The position numbers were made by a program, and so were the translations under genes. DNA of 14,908 nt from Treponema sp. (lineage in GTDB: Bacteria; Spirochaetota; Spirochaetia; Treponematales; Treponemataceae): contig JAILQA010000266.1 of the NCBI GenBank assembly GCA_024699205.1, forward strand, positions 1 through 14,908, in the 5' to 3' direction. Of the stretch, positions 6,506-14,301 are shown one piece after another. Position 1 is the stretch's first letter; each line of letters starts with the position of its first letter. Below the pieces are notes generated by a model that worked only from the letters and a program-made list of their open reading frames with translations, was not told the DNA's origin and did no database searches.

Positions 6506-7885
6506 TTATCTTCTCCTTTCTTCGGGATGTTTTTCGTAGTATTTGCTTTTGTCTGCATACATGGCTTCATCTGCATTATGCATACAAAGGCGTAAATCAT
6601 CTTTATTTGTGCTCCAGTCAGAGCCGATTGCAAAACAGACATCTGCTCCATAACCGGTTTCAGCTTTTAATTCTTCGACTTTTTTATCAAAGAAATCTTT
6701 CGTACATTCCGGGACAATCACGACAAATTCATCACCACCTGCACGGTAGATTTCATATTTTCCTAAATGCTTTTCCAGAAGTCTTGCGGCTTTGATTAAT
6801 AGCTTATCGCCTGCTGCATGACCGCCGTTATCGTTACATTGCTTGAGTCCGTTTAAATCTGCAAAGATAATTCCAAAAGGAGTTTTTACAATATTTTTAT
6901 TTTTTACATGCCAGTCAACGCGAACATTCATGGAGTTTCGGTTGCGAACCCCGGTCAGGGTGTCAATGTTGCTTAGATATTCAAGCTGTTCCATAAGCTC
7001 ATTGTTTGCAATTTCGGAAGACAGGAAAAAGGCAGTAAGCTTGATAAATTCTTTAAGAGTTATAAGGTTATCAATATTAAAATCTGTTATGAAAAGAACA
7101 CCAAAGAGTTTTTTCTTTTGTTGGAGTGGGGCTAATACCATACTGTTCACTTTTGCGGATTTAAGGCTTTTTACCCAAAGAGGATTGATTTTTTTTAGTT
7201 CTTCCATGTCATGTTCATTTTTTATGATTATGCAATCATGGTTTCCAATAGTTTTTTCCCAGGAAAAAACAACTTCGGGTGTAAGATGCTGCATCATTTC
7301 ATCTTCAAGACTGATATTACCTTTGAAGCTTGTGCAAAGTGGTGCATATTTTTTGTGCTCTTTATCAATCATTATTATTGAACTGCAAAAGGCTTCTGTT
7401 TTTTCCCGAATGTCGCAGATTACTGTATTCATGCTTTCTATAAAATTATCTGCGTTTCTCAAATTTATGCAGGTTTGAATTACTAAAGGTGCAATTTCCA
7501 TTGAAATATTGGCCAGACGTTTTGCATCCGGTCTTTTTGTAAATTCAAACAAAAAAAGAAAATAGCAAAGATTGTCAGTGTCATATTTTGATGAGAGAGG
7601 AATATAATTGCCGTCAGTCCATACATCCAGGGCTTTCGTTTCAACATAAGCGTGAAGATGTTGTTTTAAAACGGCAGAGCGGTAACAGAAGTCTTCAAAG
7701 TTTTTTTCTACCGGGATTAATTCAGAATAAAGCATACCGTCATGATAACCATTCCCCATAATTTTTTTATAAAGGGAATTAGCTCGGACGATTCTGATTT
7801 CTCCGTAGTGCCCGTCTGGCTTTTTTTCAACAGACATAACAGTTGCTGCCAGTTCATTTGCATCTACAATTTTCTGAAAATCCAT
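6506..7885 (-). CDS. Cytosolic diguanylate cyclase with PAS-like and GAF domains
   Basis: 459 residues with no membrane segment. Residues 1-115 look like a PAS-type sensor fold, about 130-295 like a GAF domain (LAPLQQKKKLFGVLFITDF at about 251-269 is typical), and about 303-459 form the GGDEF cyclase. Catalytic signatures are intact: DTLTGVRNR at 308-316, FADLNGLKQCND at 341-352 with the metal-binding Asp343, GH-x-x-GD at 355-360 and RAGGDEF at 381-387. It should make c-di-GMP from two GTP. The position nine residues before GG, where an inhibitory RxxD would sit, reads LGKY, so product inhibition through the primary I-site is not expected. Third gene of the minus-strand operon, 24 bp after the histidine kinase; its ribosome site is weak, which suggests coupling to upstream translation. 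Confidence 0.92.
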   Translation of the reverse strand: MDFQKIVDANELAATVMSVEKKPDGHYGEIRIVRANSLYKKIMGNGYHDGMLYSELIPVEKNFEDFCYRSAVLKQHLHAYVETKALDVWTDGNYIPLSSKYDTDNLCYFLFLFEFTKRPDAKRLANISMEIAPLVIQTCINLRNADNFIESMNTVICDIREKTEAFCSSIIMIDKEHKKYAPLCTSFKGNISLEDEMMQHLTPEVVFSWEKTIGNHDCIIIKNEHDMEELKKINPLWVKSLKSAKVNSMVLAPLQQKKKLFGVLFITDFNIDNLITLKEFIKLTAFFLSSEIANNELMEQLEYLSNIDTLTGVRNRNSMNVRVDWHVKNKNIVKTPFGIIFADLNGLKQCNDNGGHAAGDKLLIKAARLLEKHLGKYEIYRAGGDEFVVIVPECTKDFFDKKVEELKAETGYGADVCFAIGSDWSTNKDDLRLCMHNADEAMYADKSKYYEKHPEERRR

Positions 7886-7909
7886 ATCTTCATTTTAAGG
7901 GTGAATTGC

Positions 7910-10411
7910 TTACTTTGCAATGATATTTTCTAAAAGCTGATTTATTTCATCAAATTCAATATTTTCTACTGCTTTTTCAAGTTCCGGCATTTTTTCAGCT
8001 AAGCTTTCCGGGAGTTTTGATTTTTTCAGAAGGGCGAATTCTTCTTCAACTTTAGCCAGGTCAAAAGCATCACAGCCTTCAAGCAGTCTATTTATTATTT
8101 CAGAGATTTCTTCCTTGGAAAGTTCCTGTTTTTCACTTTCTGCTTTCTGACCATAATTGTTTACAGGCGAAAGTAAATCTATATAACTGCGGTATAACTC
8201 AAGCATTTTTTCTGTTTTTTTCTCAATTCCAATAAAGGTCTGCAATTTATTTACATCTGCTTCCAGTTCAGCCGCAAGCTCCGAAAGTTCTATAGCACCA
8301 GTTATTCTTGCCGCACTTTTTAATGCATGAACCTGAATTGTGTAATTCTTGCATTCGCCCTGCAAAAAATATTCCTGAATCAAGTCAGCTTTTTCTTCAA
8401 TAGAATTAACAAAAGTTCGCACAATAGTAAGCCAGTTTTCAAAACCACCTGCAGCTTCAACCGCGGTCTCTACATCAATCTTATCTTTTGGAAATTTCGG
8501 AAAGTCCTCTGGGATTATACTTTCTTCTGCGGCTACTGTAACAGGTATTATCAGTTCTTTTTTGAGCCATTTTGAAAGACATTCTGCAAAATCTTTTCCT
8601 TGAACAGGCTTTGCTAAAAAATCATTGAAGCCGCTGTTCATAAACATCTCTCTTGCACCGTTCACTGCATTTGCGCTCAAAACAATGACAATACTTTTTT
8701 CTGCTTCCGGTAAATCAGCTTCTACTGCACGTATTTTTTCAAGCGTTTCAACACCATCCATTCCAGGCATCTGATGATCCATGAAAACGATGTCATATTT
8801 TTCCTCTGCCATAAAATCCAGGGCTTGAAAACCGCTGATTGCTTTTATGCACTTTATGTCAAACTTTTTTAACAAACCATCTGCAACCTGAAGATTAACC
8901 TCGTTATCATCCACTACAAGGATTTTTGCATCAGGTGCTTTGAAAGGAAGAGTAGACTGTTTTTCGGCAAAAAGGTATGCATATTTTGGACTGTTGATTA
9001 AAGGAAGTGAAATCTGTTTTAGAGGAATCTGTCTTGGAGAAATCGCTTCTCTTCCTTCAGCAAACAAAGGTTTGTAAAAGTCTCCGCAAGTTTTTGGCGA
9101 AACACGTTTTTGCGGAAGATTTACATAAAAAGTTGAACCTTTGCCGTATTCTGATTCCACACTAATTGAACCGCCCATAAGTGAAACAAGATTTTTACTT
9201 ATAGAAAGTCCCAGTCCGGTTCCTCCCTTTGAACGATTCATCTGCATATCAACCTGCTGGAAGGCGCGAAAAAGCTTATGAATGTCTTCTTTTTTTATTC
9301 CGATTCCAGTGTCAATAACGCTGAATCTTAAACCATCTGTTTCCGGCTGATAGTTTTTCAAGTCTTCAACTCTAAGGCAGATACTTCCTTTTTCCGTAAA
9401 TTTCGAAGCATTTCCTGCCAGATTGATTAAAATCTGCCTCAGACGCATATCATCACCATAATAAATCTGGGCAAGATTCGGTTCAATTTGCAGCAGAATA
9501 TCGACAGGTTTTCCACGCAGACGGATTTCTACAACATTCATAATGTCGTTCATCAGTTTAAGAAGATCATAATCATGAGGAAGAATTTCCATCTTGCCTG
9601 ATTCAATTTTTGAAAAATCAAGAATATCGTTTATAATTCCGACAAGATTTATTCCTGAGGATCTTATCTGTCGCAAAATATTTTTTTCACTGTCATTAAG
9701 ATTAAAATCAAGGGCAAGTTCACTCATTCCGACAATTGCATTCATTGGAGTTCTGATTTCGTGGCTCATATTGGCAAGAAACATTGATTGCGTTCTTTCC
9801 CGCTCAAGAGTTTCCTGTAAATAATGTTCCTTAATAAATGCAATTGCTGTAGACATCATCATAAATACAATAATGTAGGCCCAGTAAGGATTATAAGTCC
9901 AGTTCATTTTAAAAATCTTTATGAGTATAAAAGAGATGATAAAGCAGAGACTATCAACAGTGATTGTGACTATACTGTTTATGTAAAGGACTGCAGATGT
10001 AAGAACGACTATGAAAAATGCAAAAGTAAAGTCTGCAACTCCAAAAACTCTGGCAGTTATCAGAATTGCAGCAAATGCACAGAAGGTTAGAAAAAGTCCG
10101 TAAGTTTTTACAATTTGATAGTAAAGATTATTCCACTGATTGTTTTTTAATTTTTTACGCGCCGCAAGTGAAAATAAAAAAATGGCAAGCGAAGAAAAAA
10201 CAAATAAGCCATCAAGAATTACAAATAAAAGATAAGCATTTACAGAAAAACTCCCCATATGAAAAATGCTCTTAGCGTAGCGAGGGAGAAAAAGCTTGCG
10301 TATATCTCTTATAAACTCCGTGGTCAGATAAATTGCCATTGATGGAGCAAATATCAAAAGTCTTCTGAGGTTAGCATGATTTGCAATTTTTTTATACGAA
10401 GCACTTGCCAT
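7910..10411 (-). CDS. Hybrid sensor histidine kinase with receiver and HPt domains
   Basis: 833 residues. About six TM helices occupy residues 15-193 with little extracytoplasmic sequence, suggesting sensing within or at the membrane. Then come HisKA (phosphorylated H217 in SHEIRTPMN), HATPase (N334 in the N box, DTGIG 367-371, GGTGLGL 396-402), a proline-containing linker, a receiver (D501/D502, phospho-acceptor D545 in MDHQMPG, K601) and an HPt domain with H695 in HALKSA. All phosphorelay residues are present, so a full His-Asp-His chain can run within one protein. About 85 acidic, helical residues follow the HPt domain (about 750-833). Start ATG at 10411 has a good ribosome site (AAAAGGAG, 10418-10425). 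The gene sits 25 bp after a double-receiver gene, the natural phosphate acceptor, and before a diguanylate cyclase. Confidence 0.95.
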   Translation of the reverse strand: MASASYKKIANHANLRRLLIFAPSMAIYLTTEFIRDIRKLFLPRYAKSIFHMGSFSVNAYLLFVILDGLFVFSSLAIFLFSLAARKKLKNNQWNNLYYQIVKTYGLFLTFCAFAAILITARVFGVADFTFAFFIVVLTSAVLYINSIVTITVDSLCFIISFILIKIFKMNWTYNPYWAYIIVFMMMSTAIAFIKEHYLQETLERERTQSMFLANMSHEIRTPMNAIVGMSELALDFNLNDSEKNILRQIRSSGINLVGIINDILDFSKIESGKMEILPHDYDLLKLMNDIMNVVEIRLRGKPVDILLQIEPNLAQIYYGDDMRLRQILINLAGNASKFTEKGSICLRVEDLKNYQPETDGLRFSVIDTGIGIKKEDIHKLFRAFQQVDMQMNRSKGGTGLGLSISKNLVSLMGGSISVESEYGKGSTFYVNLPQKRVSPKTCGDFYKPLFAEGREAISPRQIPLKQISLPLINSPKYAYLFAEKQSTLPFKAPDAKILVVDDNEVNLQVADGLLKKFDIKCIKAISGFQALDFMAEEKYDIVFMDHQMPGMDGVETLEKIRAVEADLPEAEKSIVIVLSANAVNGAREMFMNSGFNDFLAKPVQGKDFAECLSKWLKKELIIPVTVAAEESIIPEDFPKFPKDKIDVETAVEAAGGFENWLTIVRTFVNSIEEKADLIQEYFLQGECKNYTIQVHALKSAARITGAIELSELAAELEADVNKLQTFIGIEKKTEKMLELYRSYIDLLSPVNNYGQKAESEKQELSKEEISEIINRLLEGCDAFDLAKVEEEFALLKKSKLPESLAEKMPELEKAVENIEFDEINQLLENIIAK

Positions 10412-10436
10412 GGCGTACTCCTTTTAGAATAGATAC

Positions 10437-11198
10437 TTAGATACCGAAAACTGCGTTTACTTTGTTTAAAAAATCAATTCTATCGGTATTTTTAAGAATA
10501 TATCCCTGGGGTTTTAATTTTAAGGCTTCTTTTACCTTTTCTGTATCGCTTACGGCTGTTAAGAAGATTACCGGAATATCTGCATACTCAGGTTCACTTC
10601 TTATCATTTCCAGAGTCTGTACACCGTTGCAAACTGGCATTTCATAATCTAGCAGAATTAAATCAGGCCGGGTTTTTACAAGATAAGAAATACAGGCTGC
10701 TCCGCTTTTTACGACTGCAACCTGATAAAAGTTTTTCAGCCAGTTCATCATATTGCGCAGACAAATTGGATCGTCATCTACCAGCAAAACAGAAAGCTTT
10801 CGTTCTGAACTATTGTTTATAATAGGGCTTAACTCCTCATATTGATTAAGAATAAACTCAAACTTTTTCTGAAAGGTCGTTACATGAAGGGGCGTTTCAA
10901 TACAATGTACATATTCCTTTGCGCACAAGTCATCATGTTTTTCGATGGTTTCTTCAGTTCCCAAAAGGCAGAAATGTACATTTTTAAAGTACATAATCAT
11001 TCTTCGTAATTCAACAAGACTGGAAGCAACTGTATTGTCCATAAATACAACAATAATCCTGATTCCTTCTGTCATAAGTAAGTTTTCTGCCTGTTTTGAA
11101 TCAAAAGAAATTATTTTTGAATCATATTTACTTCTGATAAAGCCCAGAATTGCTTCATCAGCATTTTTTTCTTCCCTGATAACAAGAATGTCTTTCAT
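10437..11198 (-). CDS. Double-receiver response regulator without output domain
   Basis: 253 residues. The C-terminal receiver (about 135-253) is complete: acidic DDD 141-143 after VLLV, phospho-acceptor D184 in LLDYEMP, T214 and K236. The N-terminal half (about 1-120) has the alpha/beta pattern of a receiver but keeps only parts of the site: EE at 9-10, D54 after a VVF strand, and no clear Thr/Lys pair, so it may be a pseudo-receiver. There is no DNA-binding or enzymatic domain, so it should act by protein-protein contact or as a phosphate shuttle, most likely with the adjacent hybrid kinase. It is first in the operon. The ATG at 11198 has no Shine-Dalgarno site and lies immediately after a promoter-like element, so translation may be leaderless. 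Confidence 0.88.
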   Translation of the reverse strand: MKDILVIREEKNADEAILGFIRSKYDSKIISFDSKQAENLLMTEGIRIIVVFMDNTVASSLVELRRMIMYFKNVHFCLLGTEETIEKHDDLCAKEYVHCIETPLHVTTFQKKFEFILNQYEELSPIINNSSERKLSVLLVDDDPICLRNMMNWLKNFYQVAVVKSGAACISYLVKTRPDLILLDYEMPVCNGVQTLEMIRSEPEYADIPVIFLTAVSDTEKVKEALKLKPQGYILKNTDRIDFLNKVNAVFGI

Positions 11199-11207
11199 AA
11201 CGTTATA

Positions 11208-11236
11208 ATTGTAACATCGATTTTCTTACCCGTAAA
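11208..11236 (-). promoter_or_regulatory. Candidate sigma70-type promoter for the phosphorelay operon
   Basis: On the minus strand TTTACG (11231-11236) and TACAAT (11208-11213) are 17 bp apart, 4/6 and 5/6 matches to the consensus hexamers. Transcription would begin about 3 nt before the ATG at 11198. A second overlapping hexamer, TATAAC, follows the first directly. The 76-bp spacer must also hold the promoter of the divergent GGDEF gene; TATAAA at 11243-11248 is a possible -10 for it but without a good -35. Confidence 0.4.
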
Positions 11237-11274
11237 CAAATATATAAAGATTTACTTTTTGAATTGTTTGATTT

Positions 11275-12876
11275 ATGATATTTGTTATGGATTATATATA
11301 TAAAAAGCAACCAAAAGTAGCAAATTCTTTACTGTTTAAAATTTTATTTATTTTTGCATTATTTACAATAATTACTATTGGTTTTAGTGGTGTAAATACT
11401 TATGTTACCCAAATGCATCTTTATAAAAGTCAGTGTCTTGATAATCTTAGAAATATTGTTGATTACCTTGAACTCTTAATTAAAGATTCCGGTGATGAGT
11501 TTATCGACTATCAGGAATATTACATGCAGCATTACAAAGAAATTGATATTCCTTATGATTTTACAGAATATAGAAGTGCTCATCATGATTTTCAGGCTCT
11601 GGTTCTGCAGGCAGATGAAGTTGATTTATCTGATTCGCCAAAATTGGGTTTTAGTGGCCTTTCCGAAGAAGAAAAAAAAGCTTATTTTATTTATCGCCAC
11701 GAATACTGGACTTTGGTTTTTGAAAACGCCCGTAAATCTTTTAATCTGCCTTATACCTATTATCTTGTTCCAGATGAAGAAGATTATCTGATGTATTATA
11801 TGATTGATGGTGAGCGTTCCCACAAAAATGCAGACGGTTTTATGTCTGATGAAGGAGAAAATCTTTATCTTGGTGATGTTTATTATAATCCCTACGAAAA
11901 ATATTATGTTCAGTGGAATACCTGGTTTAGTGGTACCCGTCAGAATGATTTCCAGGTTTGGGATACTGACTGGGGACATACCTATGCCTATTATTCACCT
12001 CTTATTATTAATGGAAAAAAACTTGGACTTATAGCCGCAGAAGTGAATGTTAAGTCTGTGTATGATGCTGTCCTAAAAAATACGCTTACATTGTCAATTG
12101 GCATTATTGTTGGAGTAATTCTTTGTATAGCATTTATCTTCTATCTGTTAAATCTTTTATACATTAAAAAAATTGTCCGCCTTGAATCTGATATGCGCGA
12201 ATATGCTGAAGAAAAAGATCCTGATATAGTAAGAAGAATTAAAGAAAGTGCAACAGGTAAAGATGAAATTTCTTCTCTTTCACGACAGTTTGCAACTATG
12301 ATTACCGAAGTTGAAAGATATATGCAGACTCTCCGAACAACTTCTGAAGAATTGGATGATACAAAAAAATTCGCAAATAAAATGAATTCCCTTGCAAATA
12401 AGGATGCTCTGACTGGTATTCGTAATAAAACGGCTTATGATAATGAATTCAAACGTCTTGAATGGAATCTGGAATCTGGAATTAAAACTTTTGGTTTTGC
12501 AATGATTGATTTGAATGATCTTAAGCAGATTAATGATACTTACGGTCATGAACAGGGAAATGCTGCAATCAAAAAGTTATCTTACATTGTCTGCCATGTT
12601 TTTGACCATTCTCCTGTATTCCGCATAGGTGGAGATGAATTTGTAGTAATTCTTGAAAAATCAGATTATAACCAGATAAAATCTTTGATACAGGAATTCA
12701 ATTCTCAGATTGAACAGAGTACAAAAGATACATCAGTTGAGCCTTGGGAAAGAGTTTCTGCTGCCATAGGTTACGCCTTATATGATGAATCGCTTGATAG
12801 AAGTGTTTCTGATGTATTCAATCGCGCTGATAAAGCAATGTATGTTCAAAAGCGATTGATGAAGGTAAGCCGATAA
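11275..12876 (+). CDS. Membrane diguanylate cyclase with extracytoplasmic Cache-like sensor and HAMP
   Basis: 533 residues. TM1 (about 19-42) and TM2 (about 271-297) bracket a roughly 225-residue extracytoplasmic region rich in Tyr and Asp; its final part (YYSPLIINGKKLGLIAAEV, about 239-257) is the pattern that closes Cache ligand-binding domains. A HAMP-like linker and coiled coil (about 297-372) lead to GGDEF (about 374-533): DALTGIRNK 377-385, MIDLNDLKQIND 410-421, GH-x-x-GN 424-429, IGGDEF 451-456. The residues nine before GG read FDHS, so no RxxD I-site. The GN in place of the usual GD is a common variant. Two close starts exist (11275 and 11287) and neither has a clear ribosome site. 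It is divergent from the phosphorelay operon, suggesting shared control of two c-di-GMP sources. The ligand is unknown. Confidence 0.92.
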   Translation: MIFVMDYIYKKQPKVANSLLFKILFIFALFTIITIGFSGVNTYVTQMHLYKSQCLDNLRNIVDYLELLIKDSGDEFIDYQEYYMQHYKEIDIPYDFTEYRSAHHDFQALVLQADEVDLSDSPKLGFSGLSEEEKKAYFIYRHEYWTLVFENARKSFNLPYTYYLVPDEEDYLMYYMIDGERSHKNADGFMSDEGENLYLGDVYYNPYEKYYVQWNTWFSGTRQNDFQVWDTDWGHTYAYYSPLIINGKKLGLIAAEVNVKSVYDAVLKNTLTLSIGIIVGVILCIAFIFYLLNLLYIKKIVRLESDMREYAEEKDPDIVRRIKESATGKDEISSLSRQFATMITEVERYMQTLRTTSEELDDTKKFANKMNSLANKDALTGIRNKTAYDNEFKRLEWNLESGIKTFGFAMIDLNDLKQINDTYGHEQGNAAIKKLSYIVCHVFDHSPVFRIGGDEFVVILEKSDYNQIKSLIQEFNSQIEQSTKDTSVEPWERVSAAIGYALYDESLDRSVSDVFNRADKAMYVQKRLMKVSR

Positions 12877-12889
12877 AGGCTGTATATCG

Positions 12890-12917
12890 TTGATTAATTT
12901 TCAATAAAGTTGATAAT
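12890..12917 (+). promoter_or_regulatory. Candidate promoter abutting the MATE gene start
   Basis: TTGATT (12890-12895) and GATAAT (12912-12917) are separated by 16 bp, 4/6 and 5/6 matches to the -35 and -10 consensus. The ATG at 12926 is only 8 nt past the -10, so a transcript from here would be nearly leaderless; an in-frame TAG at 12917 excludes a longer N-terminus. Alternatively the gene is read from the preceding GGDEF gene, 49 bp upstream. Confidence 0.3.
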
Positions 12918-12925
12918 AGAGCGAT

Positions 12926-14251
12926 ATGAAAAACAAAGGATTTTATTTATCCCTTGTCGCTATCGCACTACCAATTTCACTGCAGGCACTTTTGCAGAAC
13001 TTTGTAAATATGCTCGATACCGTTATGATCGGGCGGCTTGGAAGTACCGAAATTGCAGCGGTTGGACTTGGAAATCAGATTTTTTTTATCCTCAATATGA
13101 TTCTTTTTGGAATTACCTCAGGAGGCGGAGTTTTTATTGCTCAGTTCTGGGGCAAACAAGATATAAAAGGAATCAGAAAATCTGTCGGCTTGATGACCGG
13201 AATTGCAGTTTTTGCAGCCTTTGTTTTTACAATTCTGGGGCTTTTAATCCCTTACAAAATGATTGGCCTGTATTCTCCAGATCCACAGGTTGTAAAGGTT
13301 GGTGGCGATTATCTTAGAATTGTCTGCCTGAGTTATATTCCAACGGCAATCAGTTTTTCCATTACTTTAGCTCTCCGCAGCACTGAACGTGTAAAACTTC
13401 CCTTAGTTTGTACTTCTGTTTCATTGATTACTAATGCTGGTGCTAACTATTTACTGATTTTTACAGCTGGTCTTGGTGTAAAAGGTGCGGCTATTGCTAC
13501 AATTTTTTCTCGCCTTGTTGAAGTAATGATTCTTTTAATCTGGTCTTATACTCATGAATATGAAGTTTGTGGAAAAATCCGTGAACTTTTAGGATTTGAC
13601 TGGAACTTTGTTCTAAAATATATAAAAATTGCTTTCCCGGTAATAATAAACGAAACTTTCTGGGGATTAGGAACTTCTGTCTATAATGCAATTTATGCAC
13701 ATGCCGGTACGGATTCTTTTACAGCCTACAGTATTACAGGAACAATCAGTCAGTTGACCTGGGTATTCTGCATGGGCTTTGGAAACGGAATAGGTGTTCT
13801 TATTGGCAAGAGAATAGGTGAGAAAAAGTTTGATGAAGCGCGGACCTACGCATTTCGCTCTATGTGGTTCATGCCCCTGGTTGGTGCTTGTGTCGGAATC
13901 CTGCTTTTACCTCTGTCTAAACTATTGCCGCTGCTCTTCAATGTTGAACCGGAAATAATAAAAATGGCAACCTCAATCCTTATGATTTTGATTTTTGTTT
14001 ATCCTTTCAATTCTTTCTGTATGGATTGGGTTGTTGGTGTTTGCCGCGCAGGTGGCGATACAATCTTTTCTGCGGTTTCGGAATTGCTTGTTTTGTGGTG
14101 TGTGTCAATTCCTTTAGGTTATACAGCTGCCTTTGTACTTCATCTTCCAGCCCCTATGATTTTCCTTTTCTTTTCAAGTGAGTCTTTTATAAAAGCGATT
14201 ATAGGTGCCATTAGAATCATAAGTGGAAAGTGGCTGCATGAAGTAACCTGA
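12926..14251 (+). CDS. MATE family efflux transporter
   Basis: 441 residues with about twelve hydrophobic segments in two similar halves. The opening LSLVAIALPISLQALLQNFV followed by NMLDTVMIGRLGSTEIAAVG is characteristic of MATE transporters of the NorM/DinF-like bacterial branch, and the second half repeats the plan from about residue 230 (KIAFPVIINETFWGLG). It exports cationic drugs, dyes or metabolites in exchange for protons or sodium; the actual substrate cannot be told. The start is fixed by an in-frame stop just upstream; only a weak AGAG precedes the ATG. It lies 49 bp downstream of the membrane GGDEF gene on the same strand and 50 bp before a lipoprotein gene, with no visible terminators, so these may share transcripts. 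Confidence 0.94.
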   Translation: MKNKGFYLSLVAIALPISLQALLQNFVNMLDTVMIGRLGSTEIAAVGLGNQIFFILNMILFGITSGGGVFIAQFWGKQDIKGIRKSVGLMTGIAVFAAFVFTILGLLIPYKMIGLYSPDPQVVKVGGDYLRIVCLSYIPTAISFSITLALRSTERVKLPLVCTSVSLITNAGANYLLIFTAGLGVKGAAIATIFSRLVEVMILLIWSYTHEYEVCGKIRELLGFDWNFVLKYIKIAFPVIINETFWGLGTSVYNAIYAHAGTDSFTAYSITGTISQLTWVFCMGFGNGIGVLIGKRIGEKKFDEARTYAFRSMWFMPLVGACVGILLLPLSKLLPLLFNVEPEIIKMATSILMILIFVYPFNSFCMDWVVGVCRAGGDTIFSAVSELLVLWCVSIPLGYTAAFVLHLPAPMIFLFFSSESFIKAIIGAIRIISGKWLHEVT

Positions 14252-14301
14252 TACTTTAGTAATCGATTTTTTGTATCCTCCAGAATATTAAATTGTTGTA
14301 A

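Noticed and set aside
6843..7478. 211-codon open frame on the plus strand
   Set aside because: It lies wholly inside the antisense of the GGDEF gene, has no domain pattern or ribosome site, and is rich in Ser/Phe as expected for an antisense shadow.
12910..13317. 135-codon frame overlapping the MATE gene start
   Set aside because: It is out of frame with the clear MATE protein, contains improbable Cys/Arg/Tyr-rich composition and no recognisable domain.
14252..14301. Riboswitch or terminator in the MATE-lipoprotein gap
   Set aside because: At 50 bp it is too short for a known riboswitch and no stable stem could be found.
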